From assembly GCA_030625685.1 (NCBI GenBank), contig DAOUQJ010000012.1, positions 1 through 64,000 on the forward strand: a DNA stretch of 64,000 nucleotides. Reading direction: 5' to 3'. Positions 8,351-19,883 of this stretch are shown here, in pieces; position 1 is the first letter of the stretch; each line of letters opens with the position of its first letter. This stretch comes from Oscillospiraceae bacterium (GTDB taxonomy: Bacteria; Bacillota; Clostridia; Oscillospirales; Oscillospiraceae). A program made the position numbers and the translations under genes. Under the pieces are notes generated by a model. The model was not told where the DNA came from and ran no database searches. It was given only the letters and a program-made list of their open reading frames with translations.

Positions 8351-10000
8351 TCATTGATCATCTGTTTTCTTTTTACTTTTGTCATAAAACGTATATCCAC
8401 CAGAAAGGTTATACACTTCTTTAAATCCACGACCTAATAAAATATTCTGTGCCGCATTGCCAGTACCGCCTTTATTGCAATAAATAACTGTTTTCTTTTC
8501 TGAATCAAAAGAATCTAATTTCTTGCGTAAGTTTTCATGTGGCACATTCACCGCACAGTCAATGCAGCCCTTTTCGGCATGATCTTCTGGGCTTCTTGCA
8601 TCGATTACTTGAAGAGAGTCATCCTGTTTGTCCAGTTCTTCTGCTCGGAGTAGTTTTCTGCCCTTATTCACAGCATTTTCTAACACCATACCAGCATAGT
8701 GAACAGGATCTTTCGCAGTTGAAAATGGCGGCGCATAGGATAAATCCAAATAAAATACGTCATCAATTTTAGCTTCATAGGTAATGAGCGTTGCAAAGAC
8801 ATCAATTCGTTTATCTACGCCAATAGTGCCAATGATTTGAGCACCAAGCAATCTCATACTTTTTTTATCTGCCACGACCTTAATGGCCATGTCTTCTCCA
8901 TGAAAATACTCTGTTTTGTTAGGGCGAATGAGATGAGCCACTTGAATATCATATCCTAGTTCCAACGCCTCACGCTCAGATAATCCCGTCGAAGCAATGG
9001 TATATTCAAATAGTTTAAAAATACCTGAACCTACGTTTCCACGATAGCGTAATGTACCACCAGTGAGTGCATCACCAGCTATTCGACCCGTTTTGTTCGC
9101 GGTAGAGCCCAACGGTGTATAAACAGGTCGTCCATCAATGGAGGAAAAGGTTTCAATACAGTCACCACACGCATAAATATCGGGAAGATTTGTCTGCATC
9201 GCAGGGTTGACTTTAATTGCACCTTTTAGCCCTAACTCTATCCCAATGGATTTGGCAAGGTCTGTATTGGGTTTTATGCCAGTCGCTAGTAGGACCAAAT
9301 CAGCATCTAATTTACTGCCATCACTGAGTAGCACATGTGATTTCTCAATTTTTTGAATGCTGGTTTCATTAAGAATACGAATCCCTTTTTGACAGATTAA
9401 ATTTTCCAAAAATGCTGCCATATCTTCATCTAAATTAGGCGTGATTTTCTTTGCAAGTTCCACTACCGTTACATCAATACCACGATTCACAAAGTTCTCT
9501 AATACTTCAAATCCAATGGCACCTGTACCCGCAATGACAGCTGTTTTCGGTTTTTTACCTTCAATAAATGATCTAATATTTCTCGCATCTTGCACATTTC
9601 TCAAAGAAAAGACGTGCTCTGCATCTTTTCCTTCAATGTTGGGGATAAACGACTTGGCACCCGTTGCAATAACAAGCTTATCATAGGTATCCGAAAATAC
9701 CTCACCTGTCATCATATTCTGTACCTTTAATGCTTTTTCCTCAGGAAGAATCTCAAGCACTTCATGTCTAATTTTAACATCAATATTATATTTTCGTTTG
9801 AACATTGCAGCATCTCGAGGCGTTATTTGTGTAATATCGTTGATTTCTCCTCCGATATAATATGGTAATCCACACCCAGCATATGAAATATCTTGATCTT
9901 TTTCATATATCACAATTTCTGCTTGTTCATTATTTCTTCGTGCTTTGGTTGCCGCTGATGTGCCTGCAGCAACTGCACCAATGACCAAAATTCTCATCAA
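8351..10000 (-). CDS. CoA-disulfide reductase-like FAD/NAD(P) oxidoreductase with C-terminal rhodanese domain
   Basis: GAVAAGTSAATKARR, single redox Cys YAGCGLPYY, GTGAIGFE, YACGDC; rhodanese loop VIYCNKGGTG. Confidence 0.92.
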   Translation of the reverse strand: MMRILVIGAVAAGTSAATKARRNNEQAEIVIYEKDQDISYAGCGLPYYIGGEINDITQITPRDAAMFKRKYNIDVKIRHEVLEILPEEKALKVQNMMTGEVFSDTYDKLVIATGAKSFIPNIEGKDAEHVFSLRNVQDARNIRSFIEGKKPKTAVIAGTGAIGFEVLENFVNRGIDVTVVELAKKITPNLDEDMAAFLENLICQKGIRILNETSIQKIEKSHVLLSDGSKLDADLVLLATGIKPNTDLAKSIGIELGLKGAIKVNPAMQTNLPDIYACGDCIETFSSIDGRPVYTPLGSTANKTGRIAGDALTGGTLRYRGNVGSGIFKLFEYTIASTGLSEREALELGYDIQVAHLIRPNKTEYFHGEDMAIKVVADKKSMRLLGAQIIGTIGVDKRIDVFATLITYEAKIDDVFYLDLSYAPPFSTAKDPVHYAGMVLENAVNKGRKLLRAEELDKQDDSLQVIDARSPEDHAEKGCIDCAVNVPHENLRKKLDSFDSEKKTVIYCNKGGTGNAAQNILLGRGFKEVYNLSGGYTFYDKSKKKTDDQ

Positions 10001-10173
10001 ATTCCCCCTTATTTAGGCAATGATATCTTTCAGCATATCACATAGCATTTCATTTGTCATTATTTACTATACTAATCTCACAAAATTAAACACGTTTTCA
10101 TTATTCGCTATCATCTCTGCAAGCATATATAAAAACTTTTTATTCTATTAGTAGCATTATGCAGGCAAATAGA

Positions 10174-10203
10174 AACAAGGATGCAAACATTTGCATCCTT
10201 GTT
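10174..10203 (-). terminator. Terminator at the end of the FASII/ACC operon
   Basis: AACAAGGATGCAAA-CA-TTTGCATCCTTGTT. Confidence 0.75.
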
Positions 10204-10215
10204 AAATAAACGAAA

Positions 10216-11856
10216 TTAGGCGTTTTCCCATTCTTTCAAATCACGTTTTTTAATTTTTCCACTGATGGTTTTTGGCATTTCATCGACAAAATCCATAAAA
10301 CGAATCCATTTGTAATCAGATGTTCTTTCGTTGCAGAATCTTTTGATTTCTTTCTTAAGATCACTAGACGCTTCATATCCAGTGCTCAATAAAACAAAAG
10401 CTTTAATGGCTTGCCCACGAAGTGGGTCAGGAACCCCTACTACAGAACACTCTAGCACAGCAGGGTGCTCCATCAAAACATTTTCAATTTCATAAGGACC
10501 AACGCGATAACCACCTGTTTTGATGATGTCATCACTGCGCCCATTAAACCAAAAATAACCTTCTTCATCTCTCCATGCTGTATCACCAGTGTGGTAAACA
10601 CCACCACTCCAAGCGTTTGCATAGAGTTCTGGATTGTCACTATATGTGCTAAATACGCCAGTAGGCTTTTCACCATTCTCATTAGGAAGAATGACAATTT
10701 CACCTACTTCACCGTCTTCTGTGATTGTTCCATCACTATTTCTGATTGAAACATTATAAAGTGGTGTTGGTTTTCCCATGGCGCCAGGTTTCGCTTCAAA
10801 CCAAGGCAAATTAGCTAAAATAAGTGTAGTTTCTGTTTGTCCATACCCTTCTAAAATAGAAAGTCCTGTCGCCTCACGGAAACGAATGAAAACTTCAGGG
10901 TTGAGTGCTTCACCTGCTGTCGTGACATGCTCAAGACTTGGCATTTCCATCAGCCCAGTTTTGACTAAATAACGATAGATGGTAGGTGGCGCACAGAATG
11001 TATTTACTTTGTATTTATTGATAATCATCATGAGCTGACGAGGATCAAAACTATCAAAGTCAAACACCATGACTGCACTACCGACAAGCCACTGTCCATA
11101 TAGCTTACCCCAAGAGGACTTTGCCCAACCTGTTTCGGCAACTGTGAAATGTAATCCATTGTCTTTCGCTCTATGCCAATACTTTGCTGTGACGATATGA
11201 GCCAAGGTATAGCTGTGATTGTGAATAACACCTTTCGGCTGTCCTGTTGTGCCTGAAGTAAAATAATTTAATAGTGGCTCAGTGGCTAGCGTTTCCACTC
11301 GTTCAAATTCAGTAGAAGCCTTTTCCATTTCAGCCGTAAGATTGAAACAACCGTCAATGGATTCTTTGATTGTCCAAATTTGCTCTAATCTTGACTGCTC
11401 TTTTGCCTCTAAAAATCTAGCTGGCGCTTCATTTTCATGCGTGCAAATTGTAGCCTTCATATTGCCTTTTTCCAAACGATATACCATATCTCCAACTGTA
11501 AGCATATGGGTAACAGGAGCCATAATGGCACCTAGTTTATGCAACGCAACAGCAACAAACCAATATTCATAGTGACGTTTTAACATCACCATTACGGTGT
11601 CACCTTTACCGATTCCCTTAGCAGAAAGCGCATTGCACACTTGATTGCTATATTTACTAACGTCTTCAAATGTAAATGTTTTTTCATTGCCGTGTACATC
11701 ACACCAAACCATTGCCTGTTTGCTTGGTGATTCCTTAGCTATGGCGTCAACCACATCATAGCCAAAATTGTAGTTTTCAGGATATTCTAAGGAAAAGTCC
11801 GTCAATATTCCTTGTGAGTCATACTCTTCTCGGCAAAATTGCTGATAAATGCTCAT
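10216..11856 (-). CDS. AMP-dependent acyl-CoA synthetase
   Basis: [71 protein letters not shown]. Confidence 0.93.
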   Translation of the reverse strand: MSIYQQFCREEYDSQGILTDFSLEYPENYNFGYDVVDAIAKESPSKQAMVWCDVHGNEKTFTFEDVSKYSNQVCNALSAKGIGKGDTVMVMLKRHYEYWFVAVALHKLGAIMAPVTHMLTVGDMVYRLEKGNMKATICTHENEAPARFLEAKEQSRLEQIWTIKESIDGCFNLTAEMEKASTEFERVETLATEPLLNYFTSGTTGQPKGVIHNHSYTLAHIVTAKYWHRAKDNGLHFTVAETGWAKSSWGKLYGQWLVGSAVMVFDFDSFDPRQLMMIINKYKVNTFCAPPTIYRYLVKTGLMEMPSLEHVTTAGEALNPEVFIRFREATGLSILEGYGQTETTLILANLPWFEAKPGAMGKPTPLYNVSIRNSDGTITEDGEVGEIVILPNENGEKPTGVFSTYSDNPELYANAWSGGVYHTGDTAWRDEEGYFWFNGRSDDIIKTGGYRVGPYEIENVLMEHPAVLECSVVGVPDPLRGQAIKAFVLLSTGYEASSDLKKEIKRFCNERTSDYKWIRFMDFVDEMPKTISGKIKKRDLKEWENA

Positions 11857-12668
11857 AAGTCCTCCTTGGCGATGGTATCAAACGCCCCAAATTTTCGAAA
11901 GCGTTTATATCGTTTTTCCGTTAATTCTTCAGTTGTCAAATTCGACAATGCATCTAATTTTTGTTTAATCTTGATACTCAATTTGGCATAATACGCATCT
12001 GAACCCAAGCCATTTTCGGTCAACACTTCATCCGCAATTCCAAAGGTCAACGCATCTTTTGCCGTGAGCTTTAAACATTCAGCAGCGTCAGCTGCACGTG
12101 TTGCATCTTTCCACAATATTGCTGCACAACCCTCAGGTGAAATGACAGAATAGATGGAGTTTTCAAGCATCCACACTTCATCTGCAACCGACAAGCCCAA
12201 TGCGCCACCACTTCCACCTTCTCCGATGAGAATAGATAATACTGGAGTTTTCAGCGCACTCATTTCCATTAAGTTGACTGCAATTGCTTGGCCTTGACCG
12301 CGTTCTTCGGCACCAATTCCACAAAATGCCCCAGATGTATCAACCAAACAAATCACTGGTCGTTGGAACTTTTCTGCTTGTCGCATAAGACGCAACGCTT
12401 TACGGTATCCTTCTGGGTTTGGCGCCCCAAAATTCCGATGCACACGTTCTTTTGCAGTACGGCCTTTTTCAATACCAATCACTGTGACAGGCATTCCATG
12501 TAGGGTAGCAACACCACCCACAATCGCTGTATCATCAGCAAAAGATCGATCACCATGCAATTCAAAAAAATCATCAAACATGCTGGTAATATAAGAAAGA
12601 CTCGTTGGACGATTATTGGCACGTGCCAACTTAACACTTTCATATGCAGTATTACTCATGTGTAGCAC
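11853..12668 (-). CDS. accA: Acetyl-CoA carboxylase carboxyltransferase subunit alpha
   Basis: [61 protein letters not shown]. Confidence 0.95.
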   Translation of the reverse strand: MLHMSNTAYESVKLARANNRPTSLSYITSMFDDFFELHGDRSFADDTAIVGGVATLHGMPVTVIGIEKGRTAKERVHRNFGAPNPEGYRKALRLMRQAEKFQRPVICLVDTSGAFCGIGAEERGQGQAIAVNLMEMSALKTPVLSILIGEGGSGGALGLSVADEVWMLENSIYSVISPEGCAAILWKDATRAADAAECLKLTAKDALTFGIADEVLTENGLGSDAYYAKLSIKIKQKLDALSNLTTEELTEKRYKRFRKFGAFDTIAKEDL

Positions 12669-13533
12669 CTCCCATATGAAGGTTCAATAAATCTGAAATG
12701 ATCTTTGGTTGATCCAAACGAGAAACAATCGCATCGATAAATCCATGTTCGAGCAAAAATTCAGAGGTTTGGAACCCTTGTGGCAACTTTTTACGCACAG
12801 TTTGTTCAATGACACGCGCTCCTGCAAATCCCACCGTTGCATCAGGCTCAGCAATAATGATATCACCTTCCATTGCGAAACTTGCCATAACTCCACCAGT
12901 CGTTGGATCAGTTAATACTGTCAAGTAAAAAAGGCCCGCATCGCTATGTCTCTTCACAGCCGCACTGGTCTTTGCCATTTGCATAAGTGACAACATTCCC
13001 TCTTGCATTCTCGCGCCTCCTGAGACAGTAAAGCCAACGACAGGAAGTTTGCGCTCTGTTGCAAGTTCGAACGTGCGCGTAATTTTTTCTCCGACTACTG
13101 TGCCCATGCTCCCCATCATAAAATAGGGGTCCATCACAAAAATGCAACAAGGTACACCTTTGATAGTCGCAGTGCCACATACAACAGCTTCCTCAGCATT
13201 TGCAATGCTTTTGGTTGCGTTGAGTTTTTTTTGATAACCCGGAAAATCTAAGGGGTCTGTACTATTGAGCCCCTCAAATTCAGGTGAAAAGGAACCAGAA
13301 TCGGTTAAAAATGAAATCCGATCTGCTGGTTTTATACGATAATGATAGCCACAAGAACAAGTATTGGCATCATCCCACAGTTTTGTCAGTTCTGTTTGTT
13401 TACGACAATTGGGACATTGTTGCGTTAGTTCGGCTTCCGTATCCCCATATTTCGGGTGAACCGATGTACGCCCACCTTGTTCAAGTGGATTTTTGGGTTT
13501 GTGTAAAAAAGGAATCGATGGCATATTTGTCAC
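12652..13533 (-). CDS. accD: Acetyl-CoA carboxylase carboxyltransferase subunit beta
   Basis: Zinc ribbon [51 protein letters not shown]. Confidence 0.95.
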   Translation of the reverse strand: MTNMPSIPFLHKPKNPLEQGGRTSVHPKYGDTEAELTQQCPNCRKQTELTKLWDDANTCSCGYHYRIKPADRISFLTDSGSFSPEFEGLNSTDPLDFPGYQKKLNATKSIANAEEAVVCGTATIKGVPCCIFVMDPYFMMGSMGTVVGEKITRTFELATERKLPVVGFTVSGGARMQEGMLSLMQMAKTSAAVKRHSDAGLFYLTVLTDPTTGGVMASFAMEGDIIIAEPDATVGFAGARVIEQTVRKKLPQGFQTSEFLLEHGFIDAIVSRLDQPKIISDLLNLHMGGATHE

Positions 13534-13537
13534 CTCA

Positions 13538-14839
13538 CTATTTGAAAAAATCTAGGCTATAAGATCCATTTTGAAATCTTGTATCCCCTATGATATCGAG
13601 TTGATTCGCAATGTTTGTTTCAACACCCTGGATTACAAGTTCACAAAGTGCTGCCTGCATTTTTCGAATGGCTTCCTCTCTTGTTCCGGCAAACACGATG
13701 AGTTTTCCCAGTAGCGGATCATATACAGGAGATACCACGGAGCCCATCGCTAAGTAAGTGTCAAAGCGAACAAATGGACCACCTGGAATGTGTAAAAATT
13801 CAACTTTTCCAGGTGCACGAGCATTGATACGACATTCAATGGAGCAACCTTTCATTTTTACATCATTCTGTTTGAATTTGAGTGGAATACCTGCTGCTGT
13901 CCGGATTTGCCATTTTACCAAATCATAGCTTGTAATCGCCTCTGTTACAGTATGTTCCACTTGAAGACGGACATTCATCTCCATAAAGTAGTAATTCCCA
14001 CTTGAATCAAGCAAAAACTCTAAAGTACCAAGTCCAAGATATCCTACCGATTTTACAGCTTTGGTGATTTGTTCAATCATTGTGTTTCTCACGTCAGCTG
14101 TGATTGCAGGAGAAGGAGATTCCTCCACAAGTTTTTGGTGATTGCGCTGAATTGAGCAGTCTCGCTCACCCAAACAAACCACTTCACCTGCTTCGTCTGC
14201 TATGATTTGCATTTCAATGTGTCTTGCTGGATGAATATACTTTTCCATATATACTGCGCCATCACCAAAGGCAGATTTCCCTTCAGATGTCGCAGCGAAA
14301 AAGGCATTTTCCATCTCTTCTTCTTTTCTCACAAGTCGAATACCACGACCGCCGCCACCAGAGCGGGCTTTCAGCATCACAGGATAACCGATGAGCTTTG
14401 CCGCTTCTAGTGCTTCCTCTACAGAATCTAATAATTTAGACCCAGGAATGGTGGGAAGTCCAGCTTCTTCCATGAGTTGTTTGACTTGTTCTTTGTCGCT
14501 AAGACGCTCCATTTTTTCAGGGTCTGGACCGATAAAGACGATGCCATGCTTTAAACAAAGCTCGGCAAACTGCGCATTTTCGGACAAAAAACCATACCCT
14601 GGATGGATTGCCTGCGCACCAGAAATGAGCGCAGCACTAATGATGCGTTCTTGGTTTAAATAACTATCTAAAGGAGATGCTTCTCCAATGCAATAACTTT
14701 GATCAGCCAATGCAACATGCAAAGCATCTTTGTCTGCTTTCGAATAGACTGCCACAGTAGAAATGCCCATATCTTTACAACTACGAATGATACGTACGGC
14801 TATTTCACCACGATTGGCAATGAGAATTTTTGAAAACAC
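13538..14839 (-). CDS. accC: Biotin carboxylase
   Basis: MFSKILIANRGEIAVRIIRSCKDMG, KARSGGGGRGIRLV, FMEMNVRLQVEHTVTE. Confidence 0.97.
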   Translation of the reverse strand: MFSKILIANRGEIAVRIIRSCKDMGISTVAVYSKADKDALHVALADQSYCIGEASPLDSYLNQERIISAALISGAQAIHPGYGFLSENAQFAELCLKHGIVFIGPDPEKMERLSDKEQVKQLMEEAGLPTIPGSKLLDSVEEALEAAKLIGYPVMLKARSGGGGRGIRLVRKEEEMENAFFAATSEGKSAFGDGAVYMEKYIHPARHIEMQIIADEAGEVVCLGERDCSIQRNHQKLVEESPSPAITADVRNTMIEQITKAVKSVGYLGLGTLEFLLDSSGNYYFMEMNVRLQVEHTVTEAITSYDLVKWQIRTAAGIPLKFKQNDVKMKGCSIECRINARAPGKVEFLHIPGGPFVRFDTYLAMGSVVSPVYDPLLGKLIVFAGTREEAIRKMQAALCELVIQGVETNIANQLDIIGDTRFQNGSYSLDFFK

Positions 14840-14843
14840 TGTT

Positions 14844-15263
14844 TTATACCTCTTGTAGCGCGAAGGAAAAACTTGCTTTGACGCACAATTTGCCGTCTAC
14901 AAATCCTTTCCCTTCTGCAAAATAAAATGGATGTTTCGATCTAGTTAATGTACATTCTGTTTGGAATGTATCACCAGGTTTCACTGGATTTCGAAATCGA
15001 ACATTATCCAAACTTGTAAAGAGTGATAACTGATTTTCACTAGTCATTTTTTCACTGAGAAGTACACAGACTGACTGCGCAAGCATTTCACACAAAATGA
15101 CACCTGGCACCACTGGATTCCCAGGAAAATGCCCATCTAAAAACCATTCACTTCCATCTATTTTAACCTTTCCATAAGCGGTTCCATCTTCACAATAAGC
15201 TTCCTGTATGAGTAGCATACTGTCACGATGTGGCAATATGGATTTTAGTTCTTCTTGATTCAT
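14844..15263 (-). CDS. fabZ: 3-hydroxyacyl-ACP dehydratase
   Basis: LPHRDSMLLIQ, GHFPGNPVVPGVILCEMLAQ. Confidence 0.95.
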   Translation of the reverse strand: MNQEELKSILPHRDSMLLIQEAYCEDGTAYGKVKIDGSEWFLDGHFPGNPVVPGVILCEMLAQSVCVLLSEKMTSENQLSLFTSLDNVRFRNPVKPGDTFQTECTLTRSKHPFYFAEGKGFVDGKLCVKASFSFALQEV

Positions 15264-15703
15264 GCTTCCTCCTTTTGAATGCGGAAGAGAACCTGACCAT
15301 AGTCCACTACTTGCTGATTTTCTACACAGATTTCGGTAATAACACCATCAAATTCTGATGTAATTTCATTCATCAGTTTCATGGACTCAATAATACAAAT
15401 GACATCCCCTTTGCGCACTCTATCGCCGACAGATACGTATGGAGGTTGATTTTCTGCTGGTGCACGATAAAATGCGCCAACCATTGGAGAACAAATATCC
15501 TCCGTTTGACCGCCTTCGGTTTTTACAGGTGAAGGCGCTACTACTGGAGTAGTTGTTTCTGACACAACCACAGGAACTGTAGGGGAAGTCACAGCGACAG
15601 AACGCTCTAAACGAATGGTTTTTCCATTGTCGTTGACTTCTAAGCCAGTGAGCTCAAGTTCTTTCATGAGCTGTGCATATTTTCTAATATCCTTTTCTTC
15701 CAT
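15260..15703 (-). CDS. accB: Biotin carboxyl carrier protein
   Basis: C-terminal biotinyl domain with CIIESMKLMNEITSE; central Pro/Val-rich linker. Confidence 0.95.
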   Translation of the reverse strand: MEEKDIRKYAQLMKELELTGLEVNDNGKTIRLERSVAVTSPTVPVVVSETTTPVVAPSPVKTEGGQTEDICSPMVGAFYRAPAENQPPYVSVGDRVRKGDVICIIESMKLMNEITSEFDGVITEICVENQQVVDYGQVLFRIQKEEA

Positions 15704-15716
15704 GTGTCCTTCTTCC

Positions 15717-16952
15717 TTATTTCAGTTTACGAATCGCCAAACACGCATTGTGCCCACCAAATCCTAGAGAGTTTGATAGTGCCATGTCAATTTCAGCTTT
15801 TCTTGCTGTCAGCGGTACATAGTCCAAATCACACTCTGGGTCAGGAGACAGCAAACCAACTGTTGGTGGTATCAAACTATCTTCCATTGCCATGAGACAT
15901 GCAATTGCTTCAACTGCACCAGCTGCGCCTAGCATATGTCCAGTCATTGATTTGGTCGAACTGATCGGTGTTTGTTTTGCTTTTTCAAGACCCAATAGCG
16001 TTTTAATCGCTGTTGTTTCCATAATGTCATTGAGCTTTGTACCTGTGCCGTGGGCATTGATATATAATTTGGTGTCATCAGTATAGTTTGCTTCGTCTAG
16101 AGCCATTTTCATAGCATTGACAGCGCCAATACCATCTGGATGTGGTGCAGTAATATGATGCGCATCACAAGTAGAACCATATCCTGCGATTTCTCCGTAG
16201 ATTTTAGCACCACGAGCGACAGCATGTTCATATTCTTCTAAAATGAGCACACCACTGCCCTCGCCCATTGTAAAGCCGCCACGTCGACTATCAAATGGCA
16301 AAGATGCCAAATCGGGATCATCTGCAACAGACAAAGCTTGCATATTAATAAACCCAGCCATGCCTGGTTCTGCAATGGCTGCCTCAGTACCACCTGCAAT
16401 GACAGCATCTGTATATCCATGACGAATCGCACGAAGCGCTTCACCAATCGCATTAGATCCAGATGCACAAGCAGTTACGATTGGAATTGCTGGCCCTTGA
16501 CAATTGAAACGAATGGCAACCATACCAGCAGCCATGTTAGCAATCATCATTGGAATGAGATATGGGGACACCCTACGTGGCCCTTTTGCACGCAACTTAT
16601 CCATTTCATTTGTAAAAGCTTGGATTCCGCCAATGCCTGTGCCGATATACACGCTAATACGCTCTGGTGGAAGTGTACCGATAATACCACTATCCTCCAC
16701 AGCTTGCGTAGCTGCTGCAATCGCATAATGTGCATTCTGATCGCTACGCGTCACTTCAGCTTTTTCCATGTAATCTTTTGGGTCAAAGTTTTTCACTTGC
16801 CCAGCCATTTTGGCTTTATAGTTTTCTGTGTCAAACCTCGTGTTTAGACCAATGCCATGCACACCTGCTTGAATGCTTTGACGAAAACTTTCTATGTCAT
16901 TTCCGATTGGGCTCACAAGTCCCATACCAGTGACAACTACTCTTCTATGCAT
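15717..16952 (-). CDS. fabF: 3-oxoacyl-ACP synthase II
   Basis: VVVTGMGLVSPIGND, TACASGSNAIGEA, NAHGTGTKLND, GHMLGAAGAVE. Confidence 0.96.
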   Translation of the reverse strand: MHRRVVVTGMGLVSPIGNDIESFRQSIQAGVHGIGLNTRFDTENYKAKMAGQVKNFDPKDYMEKAEVTRSDQNAHYAIAAATQAVEDSGIIGTLPPERISVYIGTGIGGIQAFTNEMDKLRAKGPRRVSPYLIPMMIANMAAGMVAIRFNCQGPAIPIVTACASGSNAIGEALRAIRHGYTDAVIAGGTEAAIAEPGMAGFINMQALSVADDPDLASLPFDSRRGGFTMGEGSGVLILEEYEHAVARGAKIYGEIAGYGSTCDAHHITAPHPDGIGAVNAMKMALDEANYTDDTKLYINAHGTGTKLNDIMETTAIKTLLGLEKAKQTPISSTKSMTGHMLGAAGAVEAIACLMAMEDSLIPPTVGLLSPDPECDLDYVPLTARKAEIDMALSNSLGFGGHNACLAIRKLK

Positions 16953-16983
16953 CTAAATGTTCTTCCTTTCGGTGATTCACACA

Positions 16984-17718
16984 TCACATCGCTAGGCCGC
17001 CGTCTACGCGTAGCACCTCGCCTGTGATATAATCTGCCGCGTTACTTGCTAGAAATACGGCTGCATTGGCCACATCTTCAGTTGATCCCAAACGATTGAG
17101 TGGAATTGAATTGGCCAGTGTATTTCCAGCATCAATATCTTCTGTCATTTCAGTTTGAATGAAACCTGGCGCAATTGCATTACAAGTAATATTTCTAGGT
17201 GCCAATTCCTTCGCCAAAGATTTGGTAAGTCCAATGAGACCGGCTTTTGACGCAGAGTAATTAGACTGGCCAGCATTGCCCAAAAGCCCAGAAATTGACG
17301 TGATATTAATGATTTTGCCACCTTTTGCTCGAATAAAGACAGGAGCACAATGGCGCGCCATATGAAATGCACCTTTCAGGTTTGTATCCATAACTGCATC
17401 AAAGTCAGCTTCCTTCATGGTAGCAATGAGCCCATCTCGTGTAATGCCTGCATTGTTCACAAGCAAATCCACTTTTCCGAAATCTTTCTTCACATTCGAA
17501 ACGGTTTCTTTACATGCAGCAAAGTCAGCCACATCACAACGATAGCACTCAGCTCGGACGCCAAAAGCACGGCAGGCTTCTACGACCTCCAAAGCAGCAG
17601 TTTCATTTGATGCATATACTACAGCCACATCCGCACCATTTTGTGCATAAGAAATGGCAATTGCACGACCTATGCCACGAGATGCACCAGTGACAATGGC
17701 AACTTTTCCTTTTAACAT
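16984..17718 (-). CDS. fabG: 3-oxoacyl-ACP reductase
   Basis: VTGASRGIGRAIA, NNAGITRDGL, YSASKAGLIGLTKSLAKE. Confidence 0.96.
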   Translation of the reverse strand: MLKGKVAIVTGASRGIGRAIAISYAQNGADVAVVYASNETAALEVVEACRAFGVRAECYRCDVADFAACKETVSNVKKDFGKVDLLVNNAGITRDGLIATMKEADFDAVMDTNLKGAFHMARHCAPVFIRAKGGKIINITSISGLLGNAGQSNYSASKAGLIGLTKSLAKELAPRNITCNAIAPGFIQTEMTEDIDAGNTLANSIPLNRLGSTEDVANAAVFLASNAADYITGEVLRVDGGLAM

Positions 17719-18629
17719 GTTTTAAGCTCCTTTACCACAACAGCAATATCCTCATATTCTTCTACTTGAAATGTTCGAACATGAGGATCTATTTTCTTAA
17801 TTAGTCCAGACAAAACATTTCCTGGTCCAACCTCAACAAAGGTATCGACACCAGAAGCAATCATGTCTCGAACGATATCTTCCCAACGAACGGGATTACA
17901 TATTTGTTCCGATAAGAGCGCCTTATACTCACCCTCATACGGTTTTGCCGTATAGTTTGAGTAAAGTGGAATTTCTGGTGCAGCAACATCATACTGCTTC
18001 AATAGATCAGCAAACGCCACAGATGCGTCTTTCATGAACACAGAGTGAAATCCACCTCTCACTTTGAGTGGGATAGCTCTGCCTCCTGCTTCTTTCACTT
18101 TTGCAGAAAATGGAGCAAGCTCCTCTTTCAGACAAGCAACTGTAATTTGTCCTGGTGAATTGAAATTCACTGGATACACGTTAGAAAACTGAGATGCTAA
18201 CTCTTGAACGGTCTGAGAGTCAAGTTTCAATACTGCTGCCATAGCACTATCCACTTTTTCTGCATCTTCTTGCATCAGTTCGCCACGACGAACCACAAGG
18301 GCAAATCCATCTTCCACGGACACTGCTTTTGAAAACGTGAGCGCAGCTACTTCTCCTAGAGAAAAGCCAGCTACCATATTGGGTTTTACTCCAACGTCTA
18401 CCAAAGACAGGGCTGCCGCCAATTCACAAGCAAACATACATGGTTGGGTATTGCTCGTTTGTGCCAACTCTTTTTCATCACCGTTAAAACACATCTCTGA
18501 TGTGCCAGGTCGTATGGCATCGACTGCTGAAAAAACAGTTTTGGCTGTCTCAGAATTTTCGCAAAGACTCAATCCCATTCCTGCGTGCTGTGCACCTTGT
18601 CCTGGAAATACAAACGCTATTTTACCCAT
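17712..18629 (-). CDS. fabD: Malonyl-CoA:ACP transacylase
   Basis: FVFPGQGAQHAGMG, AGFSLGEVAAL, GGFHSVFM, FVEVGPGNVLSGL. Confidence 0.95.
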   Translation of the reverse strand: MGKIAFVFPGQGAQHAGMGLSLCENSETAKTVFSAVDAIRPGTSEMCFNGDEKELAQTSNTQPCMFACELAAALSLVDVGVKPNMVAGFSLGEVAALTFSKAVSVEDGFALVVRRGELMQEDAEKVDSAMAAVLKLDSQTVQELASQFSNVYPVNFNSPGQITVACLKEELAPFSAKVKEAGGRAIPLKVRGGFHSVFMKDASVAFADLLKQYDVAAPEIPLYSNYTAKPYEGEYKALLSEQICNPVRWEDIVRDMIASGVDTFVEVGPGNVLSGLIKKIDPHVRTFQVEEYEDIAVVVKELKTC

Positions 18630-19561
18630 TGTGATGCTCCTTCCAAAACGGACTGCGCTTCTTCACAAAGTTCACGAATGATTTCGGCTGCAGGTTGCTC
18701 TTTATGTACCATACCTGCAACTTGACCTGCCAGGAATGATCCTTTTTGCAAATCACCTTCACGAGCTGCAAGCATCAGCTTGCCAACGCCCATTTCTTCC
18801 AATTCTTCATCAGAAATAGAGGAATATTCAGCCTGGAACATTTCACGAGAAAATGGCGTTTTGAGCGCACGAACTGGGTGACCCAAGCGTTTGCCTGTCG
18901 TAATGGTTGCAAGATCGTTTGCTTTGAGTATTTTTTGTTTGTAATTTGGATGGATGCCACATTCTTCAGCAACTAAAAAACGAGTGCCCAACTGAACACC
19001 GCAGGCACCCAACATAAATGAAGCCGCCATTCCTCTGCCGTCGGCAATGCCGCCTGCTGCAATGACGGGAAGATCTGTTGCATCACAAACTTGAGGAACC
19101 AGTACCATCGTTGTCAGTTCCCCAATATGCCCACCGCTTTCTCCACCTTCGGCAATGACTGCGTCTGCGCCAAGGCGTGTGACGAGTTTTGCCATGGAAA
19201 CGGAAGGAACCACTGGAATCACGCGAATACCCGCTTCTTTCCACATGGCCATGTATTTCGTTGGATTACCTGCTCCAGTTGTCACAACTGCAACTTTTTC
19301 TTCCTTCACGACTTGCGCTACTTCATCTGCAAATGGACTCAATAGCATAATATTGACACCAAAAGGCTTTGGGGTCAAAGATTTGGCAATACAAATTTGC
19401 TCCCGAACGTAATCGCCGGGAGCATTGCCAGCTGCTATAATACCTAGCCCGCCTCCATTGGAAACAGCTGCAGCTAGTTTACCATCTGAAATCCACGCCA
19501 TGCCGCCTTGAAAAACTGGATACGTAATTCCTAATAGGTCGCAAAGTTTCGATTTCATCAT
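18617..19561 (-). CDS. fabK: FabK-type enoyl-ACP reductase (FMN)
   Basis: ITYPVFQGGMAWISDGKLAAAVSNGGGLGIIAAGN, AEGGESGGHIGELTTM; position directly after acpP. Start taken at MMKSKLC. Confidence 0.9.
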   Translation of the reverse strand: MMKSKLCDLLGITYPVFQGGMAWISDGKLAAAVSNGGGLGIIAAGNAPGDYVREQICIAKSLTPKPFGVNIMLLSPFADEVAQVVKEEKVAVVTTGAGNPTKYMAMWKEAGIRVIPVVPSVSMAKLVTRLGADAVIAEGGESGGHIGELTTMVLVPQVCDATDLPVIAAGGIADGRGMAASFMLGACGVQLGTRFLVAEECGIHPNYKQKILKANDLATITTGKRLGHPVRALKTPFSREMFQAEYSSISDEELEEMGVGKLMLAAREGDLQKGSFLAGQVAGMVHKEQPAAEIIRELCEEAQSVLEGASQWVK

Positions 19562-19565
19562 AGAA

Positions 19566-19790
19566 TCAGTCCTTACACTTTTCCTCCACAAAACGAACAA
19601 GATCGCCAACAGTTTCGACTTTTTGATCAAGTTCAATTTCGCGTCCAATGGTATCTTCTAAGTTCATCAGCAATTCAACTGTATCGAGGGAGTCAATTCC
19701 AAGTGCTTGGAATGTTGTGTCCATCGTAATTTCAGAAACGTCACAGTCGTTGTGCTCTGCGATCAAATTTGCAATTGCTTCAAATATCAT
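19566..19790 (-). CDS. acpP: Acyl carrier protein
   Basis: ALGIDSLDTVELLMNLED phosphopantetheine site; start MIFEAIANL at 19790. Confidence 0.96.
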   Translation of the reverse strand: MIFEAIANLIAEHNDCDVSEITMDTTFQALGIDSLDTVELLMNLEDTIGREIELDQKVETVGDLVRFVEEKCKD

Positions 19791-19883
19791 AATAAGTACC
19801 TCCAAAAGTTGAGTAAATTCTGTTTTTTTGCATTCATTTACACGAATAAATATGCTTTAAATTCGCGCATATAACCAGCACCA

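Noticed and set aside
16338-16847. 169-aa ORF antisense to fabF
   Set aside because: Cys/His/Trp-rich shadow translation of a conserved gene; not protein-like.
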